In this document: positions 1-8,897 of the stretch, piece after piece
Layout: every line of letters begins with the position of its first letter
Numbering within the stretch: the stretch's first letter is position 1
Assembly (NCBI RefSeq): GCF_004769635.1
Contig: NZ_RQGH01000026.1
Location: 496,001-560,000, forward strand
DNA: 64,000 nt
From: Leptospira jelokensis
GTDB lineage: Bacteria > Spirochaetota > Leptospiria > Leptospirales > Leptospiraceae
Direction of reading: 5' to 3'
The notes under the pieces: model-generated
Databases searched by the model: none
What the model saw: only the letters and a program-made list of their open reading frames with translations
What the model was told of the DNA's origin: nothing
Program-made: the position numbers and the translations under genes

Positions 1-234
1 GACGAAAAAAGAACTGTTTATTTCAACTCGGTGAAAATGGAACTGAACGAAGCGATGAGTGAAATCAGAGCCAAAATTTCCACAACACCTGATCTTAAAG
101 TTTTGATCCACGCTGACCAAGACCTTACGTATGAAGAACTAGACAATGTTTTTGAAACGCTCCGAGAGATTGGTGCCTTAAAGGTTTCTCTTGTTACCAA
201 GACCACCCAAGGTGGCGGATTAAAAGGTAAGTAA
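1..234 (+). CDS. exbD: ExbD/TolR-family biopolymer transport protein, C-terminal part
   Basis: The reading frame is already open at base 1, so the N-terminus and its single membrane helix lie outside the window. The visible 77 residues carry the periplasmic ExbD pattern: a helix, a strand with [17 protein letters not shown], and a closing LKVSLVTK strand. ExbD works with ExbB to pass proton-motive force to TonB for outer-membrane receptor uptake. The stop codon is one base before the start of a TonB-like gene, which supports an ExbB-ExbD-TonB operon. The TolR alternative is less likely with TonB next door. Confidence 0.85.
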   Translation, partial: DEKRTVYFNSVKMELNEAMSEIRAKISTTPDLKVLIHADQDLTYEELDNVFETLREIGALKVSLVTKTTQGGGLKGK

Positions 235-235
235 C

Positions 236-832
236 GTGAGCGGAACAGTTGTTACACAAAAAAGATCCAAACGAGAAAGAATCCACAGATTCATTGATCG
301 TTACCGAATGGAAACGGGTCTTGGAATATCTGCCGTTATACAGGCGTTAATCATCCTTTTTTGGTTCACTCCTCATTTGGAAACAGATAGTTTGGATGAC
401 CTTGTAGAAGAAGTTGCCTTTATCGATAACGTTCAAATCCAAGAACCAACTACGGATTCCAAACCAACTGACGGTGACTTTGATTTAACCGACAAAGAGA
501 AGGAAGAAAAAAAGGAAGACCCACGGATTGCTGGAGCCTCTGACCCTATTGTTTCAGGTGCCACTTCTCCGGTCGATTTATCACCTAATGTTCGTCCAGA
601 ATATACATCCGATGCAAAAGCCTTGGGTGTCACAGGAACCATGACCTTAGAAGTTGTGATCTCAAACACTGGAGAAGTGTTACGTGTTCGCTCCGTTGGT
701 AAACAGTTAGGTGGTGGGTTAGAAGAGGAAGCTATCAAAGTGTATCGCAGAAAACGATTTTCTCCTTCCATCTTAGAAGGAAAACCAATCACTGTAAAAG
801 TGCTTGTTCCCATTCGATTCACATTGAACTAA
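236..832 (+). CDS. tonB: TonB-family energy transducer
   Basis: This 198-residue protein starts with GTG, one base after the ExbD stop. It has a short cytoplasmic N-terminus, one membrane segment at about residues 22-42, an acidic and Lys/Glu-rich periplasmic spacer at about 50-100, and a TonB C-terminal domain at about 115-198. That domain shows the usual GVTGTMTLEVVI strand and the EEEAIKVYRRKRFSPS segment. It would link the inner-membrane ExbBD motor to TonB-dependent outer-membrane receptors. The spacer is acidic rather than the classic Pro-Lys repeat of enterobacterial TonB. The receptor served is not in the window. Confidence 0.88.
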   Translation: MSGTVVTQKRSKRERIHRFIDRYRMETGLGISAVIQALIILFWFTPHLETDSLDDLVEEVAFIDNVQIQEPTTDSKPTDGDFDLTDKEKEEKKEDPRIAGASDPIVSGATSPVDLSPNVRPEYTSDAKALGVTGTMTLEVVISNTGEVLRVRSVGKQLGGGLEEEAIKVYRRKRFSPSILEGKPITVKVLVPIRFTLN

Positions 833-848
833 AACCCATTTTGGCGAA

Positions 849-930
849 TCCACCACCTTGGCAGTGGTGGACCGGGCTCTCCGCTCCAATCTGCATGGAA
901 TGCAGGATTTCCGCTACGATCCCTTTCGCA
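849..930 (+). repeat. Two-hairpin intergenic repeat, copy 1
   Basis: The element lies in the convergent gap between the tonB-like gene and a lipoprotein gene. Its order is a hairpin (arms 849-856 and 864-871), the segment ACCGGGCTCTCCGCTCCAATC, a second hairpin (arms TGCAT at 892-896 and ATGCA at 900-904), then GATTTCCGCTACGATCCCTT. The same layout recurs on the minus strand at 30601-30676 with different stem sequences that still pair. Here it could also act as a terminator for converging transcription, but that is inference. Confidence 0.7.
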
Positions 931-945
931 GGAAAACTGCCTAAC

Positions 946-1791
946 TCATTTCCCTGGATCTTGTAATTCCAAAACCTTATCCACTTCTTCCATTGGTTTT
1001 TCTGGGATTTCGATTTTTTCGATTCGGATTTCATGGACAAAGTCAGGGTCTTCAAATGTATCTAAAATCGTGATCCTTCTTGGGTATTGTTTTCCATTCC
1101 AAGATTCATAAAACCCGTATTTCAAAACACCTCTATAAAAACTAAATAGTTCACGATACGTGAATTCCATCCATTCTAAAGCACCACTTGTGGTTTCAAA
1201 ATAACCCACATACTGATCGGTATCTGGATTTGCGTTTAATTGCACCGACGTAAAATAAACAACTTCATAGTTTTGGTTTAATTTCTTAGTGGGACCTGCA
1301 TATTGGATGATGGGGTATTCTTTTAGACGCCAAGGAAGTGTTAAATACAAACGAAGTGATTCCAAATAAATCCTGACCTCATCATCCCCCATAAACACCT
1401 TACCAGTGTCAGCTGCTATGTAATAAGTTTCCTTTTTATCTAATCCGTAAATCAGTCCCTTTTTTTCACCACCAAGGAACTCCACCTGCATTGCATTGGC
1501 TTCGAAATCCAAATACACACGCATCCTTTGCTCCGATTCTTTAATGGGTGTAAAAAAACGAACAAATTTGGAATGCCAAACATCCTTTACAACAAATTGA
1601 ACTTGTTTGTAATCCTTCCAGTCACCCGGTGTTAACTCTTTGATTGTTGGACTTGTAACAAACGTTAGCCCTTTTTTCTTTAATTCTGGATCCACACGGT
1701 CTGAAGATAAACTCGGTGGACGTAAATCAGCAATAGAACACGAGAAAAATAGTAAAAAGAAAGGAATGATGATGAATGGAAAACGTAACAT
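946..1791 (-). CDS. Putative outer-membrane lipoprotein, function unknown
   Basis: I chose the ATG at 1791 because it places a hydrophobic signal sequence ending in the lipobox LFFSC right at the N-terminus; an upstream in-frame ATG at 1854 would add 21 residues ahead of it. The mature part (about 260 residues) is rich in beta strands and aromatic residues, and one stretch refers to membrane or substrate-like sheets (KLNQNYEVVYFTSVQ). This loosely recalls LolA/LolB or outer-membrane lipoprotein-sorting folds, but I do not recognise a named family. It is transcribed toward the tonB-like gene and is separated from it by the repeat at 849-930. Confidence 0.7.
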   Translation of the reverse strand: MLRFPFIIIPFFLLFFSCSIADLRPPSLSSDRVDPELKKKGLTFVTSPTIKELTPGDWKDYKQVQFVVKDVWHSKFVRFFTPIKESEQRMRVYLDFEANAMQVEFLGGEKKGLIYGLDKKETYYIAADTGKVFMGDDEVRIYLESLRLYLTLPWRLKEYPIIQYAGPTKKLNQNYEVVYFTSVQLNANPDTDQYVGYFETTSGALEWMEFTYRELFSFYRGVLKYGFYESWNGKQYPRRITILDTFEDPDFVHEIRIEKIEIPEKPMEEVDKVLELQDPGK

Positions 1792-1926
1792 TGCTTCCAA
1801 ACTGGAACCCAAACAAATGCCTGTCAATAGGGAAAGTAATTGCGATAAACTCAAATCATTCGGAAACGATTTGCTTGGCTTTGGTTAAAAAAGAAAACGG
1901 AAGGAAGATGGAAAGGAGAGAGAAAA

Positions 1927-1942
1927 GGTCGGAAACCCGACC
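1927..1942 (-). terminator. Rho-independent terminator after the phasin-like gene
   Basis: On the minus strand a GGTCGG / CCGACC stem with a 4-base loop is followed by TTTTCT. It lies about 20 bases beyond the stop codon of the gene at 1963-2334. Confidence 0.65.
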
Positions 1943-1962
1943 CTCTCTTTCTTAAATGATGA

Positions 1963-2334
1963 TTATGCTTTTGCAGCACCTGTTTTTTTGATTGATTCCG
2001 CTACTTCATTGATTTTTGCTTTTACGGATTCAATTTTTCCTTCAGGCATTTTTGCTTTGATTTCTTCAGCAATTTTGTTGTAGTTTTCTACGATTTTAGA
2101 ACGAGTTTCATCGTAGTTCTTTCCAGCAACACTAGAGAATTCTTTAATGTCTGTTAGGATTTTGTCCACAGATTGGCGGATCTTTACTGATTCTTCAGTA
2201 TTGTCCAAAGCACCTTTAGAAACTAACTCATTGTAAGTAGATTCCAATTGTGTTTTTGCTTTTTCTAAACCTTCTTTTCCAGATTGAAAAAGACCGATTC
2301 CAGCGTTAAGAATGTCCATGATTTGTTTTTCCAT
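1963..2334 (-). CDS. Phasin-like granule-associated protein
   Basis: This 123-residue, almost wholly helical and Lys/Glu-rich protein has no signal peptide, Cys or Trp. It reads as one amphipathic coiled-coil, as phasins do, with a C-terminal Lys/Ala-rich tail (IKKTGAAKA). Phasins coat polyhydroxyalkanoate granules and limit their coalescence; here granule binding is inferred from the helix pattern alone. A strong SD (GGAGCT) precedes the start. The upstream leader has a double palindrome (2359-2397) of a kind that fits a PhaR-like repressor, which would support a PHA role. A general apolipoprotein-like or stress helix-bundle protein is the main alternative. Confidence 0.65.
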   Translation of the reverse strand: MEKQIMDILNAGIGLFQSGKEGLEKAKTQLESTYNELVSKGALDNTEESVKIRQSVDKILTDIKEFSSVAGKNYDETRSKIVENYNKIAEEIKAKMPEGKIESVKAKINEVAESIKKTGAAKA

Positions 2335-2358
2335 AATTTAGCTCCTGGTTTTCACCTA

Positions 2359-2397
2359 TTTGTGCAACGCACAACACAGTTATGTGCGTTGCACAAA
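2359..2397. promoter_or_regulatory. Double palindromic operator candidate upstream of the phasin-like gene
   Basis: Two copies of a TGTGC-N3-GCACA palindrome (TGTGCAACGCACA at 2361-2373 and TGTGCGTTGCACA at 2383-2395) also form one perfect 15-bp inverted repeat with a 9-base spacer. Their centres are 22 bases apart, about two helical turns. PhaR-type repressors are known to bind TGC-N3-4-GCA sites near phasin genes, so this is a candidate operator. There is no T-run after the stem, which argues against a simple terminator of the malic enzyme gene. Confidence 0.6.
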
Positions 2398-2477
2398 ATT
2401 AAACAAGTACTTTTTCTAGGATGGATCAGTTTTTTTAAAATTTTTTTGAAGTTACGCCAAGGGAATGGGACCCTATT

Positions 2478-3779
2478 TCAATCGGTTTCGATTTCCAAAG
2501 CACTGATCGGTTCTTTTTGTTGTGCCATGATCGATTCCAAAAACTTCACATACGCGTCTCGCCCAGGGTATGCAACCTGGTTCACACCCGTTTTCACAGC
2601 CGCTTCTGCCACCGCAGGGGCAACATGGTATAACACGCGTTCATCAAGTGGTTTTGGAATGATGTAGTCTTCCCCAAATCGGATTTCAATTTCGTTGTAC
2701 GCTTGGCATACTTCTGTTGGAACAGGGATCTTTGTGAGTTCACTTAAAGCATAGGCCGCTGCCAGTTTCATCTCCATGTTCACCACTTTTGCACGGACAT
2801 CAAGTGCCCCACGGAAGATAAACGGAAATCCGAGTACGTTATTCACTTGGTTTGGATAGTCACTTCGCCCCGTTGCCATGATCAGGTCTGGTCTCGCTCG
2901 TTTTGCATCAGGATAAGGGATTTCAGGGTCTGGATTGGCAAGGGCAAACATGATTGGTTTCTCAGCCATTGTCTTTACCATTGCTTCTGTCACCACATTG
3001 GCAACAGAAACGCCAATGAATAGGTCAGTACCAGGAAAGATATCTTCTAAGGTTTCTGCATCCGTATTACGAACAAAAGGAAGTTTGGATTCGTGTAGGT
3101 TGGTCCGTTTGTGGTTGATGACACCGCGAGAATCCAACATAAAAATGGATTCGTGTTTCACTCCAATATGAGTTAACATCTCGGCAATGGAAATAGCAGC
3201 AGCACCTGCTCCATTGATCACTACTTTTAAGTTTTCTGCTTTTTTACCAGTGAGTTCAAGAGAATTGAGAAGTGCCGCTGTCGAGATGATTGCCGTTCCA
3301 TGTTGGTCATCATGGAAAACAGGAATTTTCATACTTTGGTCTAATGTTTTTTCAATATGAAAACATTCTGGAGCACGGATATCTTCTAAGTTAATACCAC
3401 CAAACGTTGGTTCGAGGGCTTTTACAATGGTGATGAATTTTTCAGGATCTGTTTCGTTGATTTCAATATCAAACACATCGATGCCTGCAAACTTTTTAAA
3501 TAAAACTGCTTTTCCTTCCATTACTGGTTTTCCAGCGGAAGCTCCAATGTTGCCTAGACCCAAAATGGCAGTTCCATTGGTGATGATCCCCACCAAGTTC
3601 CCTCGGTTGGTATACTCATAAACGAGATCAGGTTGTTTTTCAATTTCAAGGCAAGGGTATGCGACACCAGGTGAGTAAGCTAGTGACAGGTCATAACTGT
3701 TCTCCGTAGGTTTTGTCGGGACTACTTTGGTTTTTCCTTTTGGAAACCTAGAGTGATACTCAAGCGCGTGATTTTTCAT
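2478..3779 (-). CDS. NAD(P)-dependent malic enzyme
   Basis: Malic enzyme decarboxylates malate to pyruvate and yields NADH or NADPH in the cytoplasm. The 433-residue length fits the short bacterial form without a phosphotransacetylase tail. The N-terminal malic domain (about 1-165) has AYSPGVA with the catalytic Tyr near residue 35, an [11 protein letters not shown]ys region near 90, NLEDI near 130-134 and HDDQHGTA near 156-163 for metal and malate binding. The NAD-binding domain follows with GAGAAAIS near 190. Cofactor preference cannot be read from sequence alone. It is upstream of the phasin-like gene on the same strand; a supply of reducing power for storage polymer would be a plausible link. 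Confidence 0.93.
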   Translation of the reverse strand: MKNHALEYHSRFPKGKTKVVPTKPTENSYDLSLAYSPGVAYPCLEIEKQPDLVYEYTNRGNLVGIITNGTAILGLGNIGASAGKPVMEGKAVLFKKFAGIDVFDIEINETDPEKFITIVKALEPTFGGINLEDIRAPECFHIEKTLDQSMKIPVFHDDQHGTAIISTAALLNSLELTGKKAENLKVVINGAGAAAISIAEMLTHIGVKHESIFMLDSRGVINHKRTNLHESKLPFVRNTDAETLEDIFPGTDLFIGVSVANVVTEAMVKTMAEKPIMFALANPDPEIPYPDAKRARPDLIMATGRSDYPNQVNNVLGFPFIFRGALDVRAKVVNMEMKLAAAYALSELTKIPVPTEVCQAYNEIEIRFGEDYIIPKPLDERVLYHVAPAVAEAAVKTGVNQVAYPGRDAYVKFLESIMAQQKEPISALEIETD

Positions 3780-3913
3780 GGTCTATTTTCCCATGATTTC
3801 TGATTCGATGGAAAATCCTAGAATAAATTGGATAGAAGGACGTCCAAAAAAGGTTGTCATAGGTTCTATGTCCCTTTAGATAAAGTCCTCATCGAAGTCC
3901 CAAGGAGGGCATT

Positions 3914-4627
3914 TTGGAACTGGTTGGCGAATTTTTTGGAACGGCTGTGCTGATCCTTTTAGGCGATGGAGTTGTCGCAGGAGTTTTATTAGAAAAATCC
4001 AAAGCAAAGGATGCTGGTTGGATCACCATCACCACAGCATGGGCTCTTGCTGTCTGTTTTGGTGTGCTTGTCGCAAAGGCACTTGGTAGCCCTGGTGCGC
4101 ATCTCAACCCCGCTGTCACCCTTTCCGTTTGCATCCAATCAGGAGACTATTCGATCTTTTTTCCATATGCGATCGCACAAGTTTCTGGCGCAAGCCTCGG
4201 AGCTTTTTTGGTGTACTTACACTACCTACCCCATTGGAAAGAAACCAAGGACCCAGGGAAAATATTGGCCGTTTTTTCCACAGAACCTGCCATCAAACAC
4301 ACACTCTCCAATGTGATCAGTGAAGGGTTTGGAACCTTCCTTCTCATTCTAGGGATCCACGCCATTTTTTCTCCGTTAAATGGTGGTGCTCCGGGGATTG
4401 CTGGCACTGGCTTTGTGGCACTCCTTGTTTGGGCCATTGGACTTTCAATGGGAGGAACCACTGGCTATGCCATTAACCCTGCTCGTGACCTTGGCCCAAG
4501 GATCATCCATTCAATCGTTCCAATACCCAATAAAGGAAAATCTGGTTGGAAGTATGCATGGTTACCCGTAGTCATTCCGTTAGTGGGTGGCGGACTTGCC
4601 GCAGCTTTGATTCGTTTTGTGATCTAA
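3914..4627 (+). CDS. MIP-family channel, glycerol facilitator/aquaporin type
   Basis: This 237-residue membrane protein has six expected helices and both NPA half-helix motifs: HLNPAV at about residues 64-69 and INPARD at about 187-192. The Asp after NPAR is typical of glycerol facilitators (GlpF) rather than strict water channels. I chose the TTG start at 3914 because AAGGAGGG at 3902-3909 sits just upstream and no ATG is close enough to use it. The gene is divergent from the malic enzyme gene. No glycerol kinase gene lies nearby, so the substrate (glycerol, water or another small solute) is inferred. Confidence 0.9.
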   Translation: MELVGEFFGTAVLILLGDGVVAGVLLEKSKAKDAGWITITTAWALAVCFGVLVAKALGSPGAHLNPAVTLSVCIQSGDYSIFFPYAIAQVSGASLGAFLVYLHYLPHWKETKDPGKILAVFSTEPAIKHTLSNVISEGFGTFLLILGIHAIFSPLNGGAPGIAGTGFVALLVWAIGLSMGGTTGYAINPARDLGPRIIHSIVPIPNKGKSGWKYAWLPVVIPLVGGGLAAALIRFVI

Positions 4628-4677
4628 AAAACGAAAAAGAATTTACGTCCCGGATACGAATCATCATCATAACTTAA

Positions 4678-4703
4678 TGGGTGTTACTTTTTCAGAGCAC
4701 CCA
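4678..4703 (+). other. Hairpin in the leader of the gene at 4715
   Basis: TGGGTG pairs with CACCCA across a 14-base loop, with TTAA arms able to extend the stem. It lies 11 bases before an ATG that has no evident SD. It may terminate the upstream channel gene weakly or affect translation of the next gene. No T-run follows. Confidence 0.35.
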
Positions 4704-4714
4704 ATGTTAAATTT

Positions 4715-5488
4715 ATGTTTAAAAAACTAAAATATTCTTTTATTCTCATCTTTTTATTTTCACATTCTCTATCTGCCGAAACAAAACGCATTTATGCTCA
4801 ATACGGAAGTGGGAGTATCAATGGAACCGCACCGATCATATCACCTGGTGTTGGTTTAGCAACGATTGCATCCCAACCAGCATTTTCGGAAAAACAATTA
4901 CAATTATTACCAGTTGCATTTGAACGAAACATCAAATATAGAACTGAATATACAACAGTTGGATACGAAGATAACCAATATGACGAAAATATTTTTTTAC
5001 GTGTTGGATTTACTAATACGAAACTTAAATCGAGTCCTTATCTTTTAGCATTGGATGCAAAATTTTTCTTTGATAATTTTAACCCAAACCTTGAACAAAT
5101 CAATCTGATCCAAAGATTTTTTGTGTATTCCGTTTTTTTATTAGTTCCTGAATTCGAGAGTAGAGAATTAAAAAGTGGTGTCAATTTTGAAGCAAATCTT
5201 ATTGATTTAGGAGCACGATACCAAAAAGAATTTTTTGGATTTTTCAAACCTACAATTGGAATCGATTTTGGTTTGGGAAAGTGTACAATCAGAGAGGCGT
5301 GTACTGCTTATTCTGTTAGCCCCTTCACCGGGCTTGGTTTCTATTATGGTACAACAGAAATTTCATTTACGGTCATGAGAAAATACCTTTGGTTGGAATT
5401 TGGTCCAACTAGTTACAACCTCAATTTTAAAGGCAATGATACATTTATGATTTCTTTATCGCAGGAAATCAATTTTACTTCAAATTAA
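4715..5488 (+). CDS. Exported protein, probable outer-membrane beta-barrel, function unknown
   Basis: This 257-residue protein has a clear signal peptide (hydrophobic core FILIFLFSHSL, cleavage near LSAE). The rest shows alternating strands with many aromatic and Gly residues, and ends in QEINFTS-type strand residues, as small outer-membrane barrels do. Two internal Cys near residues 190-197 (KCTIREAC) could form a disulfide. I do not recognise a family. It stands alone between the GlpF-type channel and a DUF2167 gene. Confidence 0.65.
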   Translation: MFKKLKYSFILIFLFSHSLSAETKRIYAQYGSGSINGTAPIISPGVGLATIASQPAFSEKQLQLLPVAFERNIKYRTEYTTVGYEDNQYDENIFLRVGFTNTKLKSSPYLLALDAKFFFDNFNPNLEQINLIQRFFVYSVFLLVPEFESRELKSGVNFEANLIDLGARYQKEFFGFFKPTIGIDFGLGKCTIREACTAYSVSPFTGLGFYYGTTEISFTVMRKYLWLEFGPTSYNLNFKGNDTFMISLSQEINFTSN

Positions 5489-5526
5489 ATCCATCCAAAG
5501 GATTGCTAAACTCAGTAAAACAAAGA

Positions 5527-5565
5527 AATAATGACATCAATTCGTCAGAAATTGCAGTCATTATT
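5527..5565 (+). terminator. Hairpin after the gene at 4715-5488, possible terminator
   Basis: AATAATGAC (5527-5535) pairs with GTCATTATT (5557-5565), and an inner CAATT/AATTG stem follows a 2x2 internal loop. Only a weak T-rich tail follows (ATTTATTCTTT), so a regulatory hairpin is also possible. Confidence 0.4.
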
Positions 5566-5676
5566 GAATTTATTCTTTAAATCAATATTTTGTTTCTTGC
5601 AACGAGATACAAACAAACGTTAAAATGTCAAAACTTGAAATTTCAAATTTGAATTAGAATCTAACGGAGTAACAGT

Positions 5677-6540
5677 ATGAGACATTTGACAACAATTCTA
5701 GTAGGATTGTTTCTATTAACATCCACCCTTTTTGCAGAAGATGATATTCTCAAAAAAGTAAACAATCTCAAATACCAAACGGGCAGTGTCACCATTGGTG
5801 ACAAACTGGCGACCATCAAAGTGCCAAAGGGATTTAAGTTTTTAGATGCGAAACAAAGTCAATTTGTTCTACATGAAGTTTGGGGCAATCCTTTGAACGA
5901 AGGTATCCTCGGAATGTTATTTAAATCAGACCAATCACCTATTAGTGATAATTTTACATATGCCCTTAGTTATTCATTTTCAGAAGACGGTTATGTCAGC
6001 GATTCAGATGCTAACGAAATCAATTATGATGATCTTCTAAAATCCATGAAAGAAGATATTTCTGAAGGGAATGATGCAAGAAAACAAGAAGGTTATCCGA
6101 CAATGGAACTGGTTGGTTGGGCAAATAAACCATTTTATGACTCTTCTTCAAAGAAACTCCATTGGGCAAAAGAACTCAAATTTGAAGGTGATACCGTCAA
6201 TACACTCAATTACAATATTCGAATTTTAGGCAGAAAAGGAATTTTGGAATTAAATGCAATTTCCGACATTGAGAAACTTAAATTGGTTCAAAACGATATC
6301 CCTGCTATCCTTGCATCCACTGAGTTTAACGATGGTGAAAAGTATTCCGATTATTCCCCTGGCATTGATAAAATGGCAGCGTATGGAATTGGTGGACTGA
6401 TTGCAGGAAAGGTTTTGGCCAAAGCAGGATTTTTTGCTTTGTTACTAAAATTTTGGAAGGTGATTGCCTTAGGTGCCGTAGCAGCCTTAGGTTTTTTAAA
6501 GAAAATTCTTACCAAAAAAGCAGATAATAGTTCCGTATAA
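5677..6540 (+). CDS. DUF2167 exported membrane protein
   Basis: The 287-residue product has a signal peptide (about residues 1-20, LTSTLFAE) and the DUF2167 hallmark order: YQTGSVTIGDKLATIKVP, then KGFKFLDAKQSQFVL, then VWGNP near residue 70. A hydrophobic stretch near 245-275 (FFALLLKFWKVIALGAVAALGF) gives one C-terminal membrane anchor, followed by a Lys-rich cytoplasmic end. DUF2167 proteins have no proven biochemical role. The start ATG is preceded by an SD-like GGAGTAACAG. Confidence 0.85.
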   Translation: MRHLTTILVGLFLLTSTLFAEDDILKKVNNLKYQTGSVTIGDKLATIKVPKGFKFLDAKQSQFVLHEVWGNPLNEGILGMLFKSDQSPISDNFTYALSYSFSEDGYVSDSDANEINYDDLLKSMKEDISEGNDARKQEGYPTMELVGWANKPFYDSSSKKLHWAKELKFEGDTVNTLNYNIRILGRKGILELNAISDIEKLKLVQNDIPAILASTEFNDGEKYSDYSPGIDKMAAYGIGGLIAGKVLAKAGFFALLLKFWKVIALGAVAALGFLKKILTKKADNSSV

Positions 6541-6844
6541 CGGTAGTTTTACCACTTTATATGGATTTGTCACAATAGAAGTTTATTAGTGTTCGAAACC
6601 TGGTTTGGATCCATCCCCAACCAGAGTTTCGATCCAAATGGAAAATCATCACTACCAATCGAAGGTAAATTTTAATCGAGCGAATCACCTCTCTCAAAAT
6701 CGAAAACCTTTCATTCTGCAAAAACATGAACTTTTAGTCAAAAAATCATTCAAACCAAAAATTGATTAAAAAATTCCATTTGTATGTGAGTCGAACTTCG
6801 TTTAACATACTTTCTATTCTGAAAAACATGGGTTATGGTTCTAT
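6541..6844. other. Intergenic stretch, no gene seen
   Basis: This AT-rich gap of about 300 bases has no open frame, tRNA or clear terminator that I can support. It probably carries the promoter of the gene at 6845. Confidence 0.5.
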
Positions 6845-7567
6845 ATGAAAAAATCATTCTTATTTCTCATTTTCTTCTGTTTTTGTTTTATTTCATTGGA
6901 TGCACAAGAATCCAAATACAATTCACTAACTAAAATTGCAACACACTCAGATCTAAATGCATTTATGAGTTATTATTACACAAATCCGAAAGTAGAATTG
7001 ATTCCAAGTGCCATCAATTTCATTTTAGAGAAAAATTTAAATGCAGATAAAGAGAATGAAAGGCATATTGTACCATTTTTCGCACAAATCTTTAAATTTC
7101 ATGATGACAAAATACCAGTTTGGTTTGGAGACCAGATTCACTTATCAGATGATGATAAGTTTATTTTTGCTCATGCAATGTTTCTTTCGCAAGGCGAGAA
7201 TGGCAAAAAGGAAATTCTAAAATATTTACAATCGACTGAAAACGAAGAACTCAAACAAGTATTTACAAAACTATCGAGTGATCGAAAACCAATCGATCTT
7301 AGAGCCGTACCTTTAACAAAACCAGTTTATTTAGATATGTTATGGAATTCTTTCTTTGCCACAGGAGATGTTACGTTTTTAGATAAACTTTTGTTAGCTA
7401 CTGAAACCAAAAAGAAATCAATCGATGAAATATTAATATATTCAGCGGCTAGGTGGTCATTTAAGTCAATTGCGCAAAATCATAAAAAAGTATTTGAATT
7501 TTGCATTAAAAATAAAGGTAAACATTCCACAGACATCAATTCGTTTTTGGCTGATTTTGAAGAATGA
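6845..7567 (+). CDS. Exported protein of unknown function
   Basis: This 240-residue protein starts with a strong signal peptide (FLFLIFFCFCFISLDAQ) that ends in a typical cleavage site near residue 20. The mature part is predicted mostly helical, with short repeats of LxxxL and charged residues, and no metal or catalytic motif that I can name. It may be a helical-repeat periplasmic protein. No neighbour on the same strand suggests a pathway. Confidence 0.6.
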   Translation: MKKSFLFLIFFCFCFISLDAQESKYNSLTKIATHSDLNAFMSYYYTNPKVELIPSAINFILEKNLNADKENERHIVPFFAQIFKFHDDKIPVWFGDQIHLSDDDKFIFAHAMFLSQGENGKKEILKYLQSTENEELKQVFTKLSSDRKPIDLRAVPLTKPVYLDMLWNSFFATGDVTFLDKLLLATETKKKSIDEILIYSAARWSFKSIAQNHKKVFEFCIKNKGKHSTDINSFLADFEE

Positions 7568-7653
7568 TTCGGTAAATCAATAGATCGTTTCCATCAAGAT
7601 ACTTTGCATTCCCAAACTTGAAGACCTTAAAGTTTAAGATTTTAAAAAGTATT

Positions 7654-8091
7654 TTAATTTTGAATCTTCTGGAACGAAACACATGCGGGAATCTGATTCA
7701 TTTTCCCTAATTGTAAATCACCACAACTCATTGATAGAATTGATTTGTGGCATTCTTTGTAGTGTGTTTGGATCTGGTTAGGATCACCACCGATGAGTTT
7801 GTATGCATTACTTTCACGAAATCGTTTTTGACAATTGGTTTCTTCCAAACGACCCTCGGTAAATTTTTTCAAATTCTCTGGAATGGTTTTCCATTCGGTA
7901 TCAGCGCACTCACGGAATTTTTTACAAATTTCTGATGTCAAACTCAAAGATTCATTTTGCCATTCGATTTGATTGGTTCCTTTCTCTTTTTTGCAAGAAA
8001 ACATTTGGCTAAATAAAATCAGGAGAATGATAAGAACCAAAGATCTATTTGGATATCTTTTGAACTTGGATCGGTTGAAAAAAGAATTCAT
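7654..8091 (-). CDS. Small Cys-rich lipoprotein, function unknown
   Basis: The ATG at 8091 has AAGG at a good spacing upstream; an earlier in-frame ATG at 8115 is possible. The N-terminus has basic residues, a hydrophobic core and the lipobox MFSC. The mature 110 residues hold six further Cys (EICKKFREC, TNCQKRF, YKECH, SMSCGD, PACVSF), a spacing seen in small Leptospira lipoproteins with disulfide-held helices. It is downstream of and in the same direction as the MotB-like gene, with a gap of about 70 bases. Confidence 0.7.
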   Translation of the reverse strand: MNSFFNRSKFKRYPNRSLVLIILLILFSQMFSCKKEKGTNQIEWQNESLSLTSEICKKFRECADTEWKTIPENLKKFTEGRLEETNCQKRFRESNAYKLIGGDPNQIQTHYKECHKSILSMSCGDLQLGKMNQIPACVSFQKIQN

Positions 8092-8159
8092 GGGAAATGG
8101 CCTTAATAACTTCATAAATGGAAATCTTAAAAAAAATGCAATTCGTAAATTTAAATACT

Positions 8160-8897
8160 CTACTTGGTTGTTTCTGCTGTTTCTTTTTTCCGAATCAGAA
8201 TTTCAATTCTCTCTTCACTTGCTTTTTTTTCAGGAGTATCTGAAGTTTTGGATTTTTGAAACATCGCATAACCTTGGACAGAAACTTGTTCTTTGGGAAT
8301 TCCATATTCATTTACAAGTTTTTCTGCAAGTAGTGATGCGCGATTGGAATGGTAGTCCCAAGAGTTTTGGAATTTTGACTTGTCGATTTGCGATTCGTAA
8401 GGGATGTGAACTCGGACGACAATATCAATATCCATCCCCTTGGATAAAACTGCTAATTGTTCAAAGGCAAATTTAAGATCAGGATCTGATTTTAATATGT
8501 CATCGGAAGCTAAATCGGAACCAACAAACGTCAATTTTAATTCTTCCGTTTCTGCCAAACCAAGTTTTAACTTTGCTTTTTCTTTTAATGTTTTTAACGC
8601 AAATCCAATCCTTTCCCAAAGCCGAAAAACTTCCGATTTGGGAACCATTGTATCGTCTTCCAAAATCCCCGAGCCTCCATCTAACAAAGCACCGACGGAA
8701 CTTACATTGAGTCCAAATCCACGTTTGATATCTTTTGCCACCTCAGTTAATCTTTTTGAGTCTACTTTGCTGACAGCATATAAGATAATGAATAGTCCCA
8801 AAAGAAGTGTGATCATATCAGCATAGGTTAGCAACCAGCGATCCTGTGATTCTACCTGTTCTTCTTCTTTTGATACAAATCGAGAACGTTTTCTCAT
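8160..8897 (-). CDS. motB: MotB/OmpA-family flagellar motor protein
   Basis: This 245-residue protein has the MotB layout. A short basic cytoplasmic N-terminus is followed by one helix at about residues 22-43 containing LTYADMITLLLGLFI, whose Asp corresponds to the proton-binding residue of MotB. A linker comes next, then an OmpA-type peptidoglycan-binding domain at about 130-235 (YHSNRASLLAEKLV, SVQGYAMFQ, EERIEIL). No MotA gene is adjacent. Instead its start overlaps by 4 bases the end of the upstream FFLEELY-type gene, so the two are translationally coupled. It may be a second, non-canonical stator subunit rather than the main MotB. Confidence 0.85.
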   Translation of the reverse strand: MRKRSRFVSKEEEQVESQDRWLLTYADMITLLLGLFIILYAVSKVDSKRLTEVAKDIKRGFGLNVSSVGALLDGGSGILEDDTMVPKSEVFRLWERIGFALKTLKEKAKLKLGLAETEELKLTFVGSDLASDDILKSDPDLKFAFEQLAVLSKGMDIDIVVRVHIPYESQIDKSKFQNSWDYHSNRASLLAEKLVNEYGIPKEQVSVQGYAMFQKSKTSDTPEKKASEERIEILIRKKETAETTK

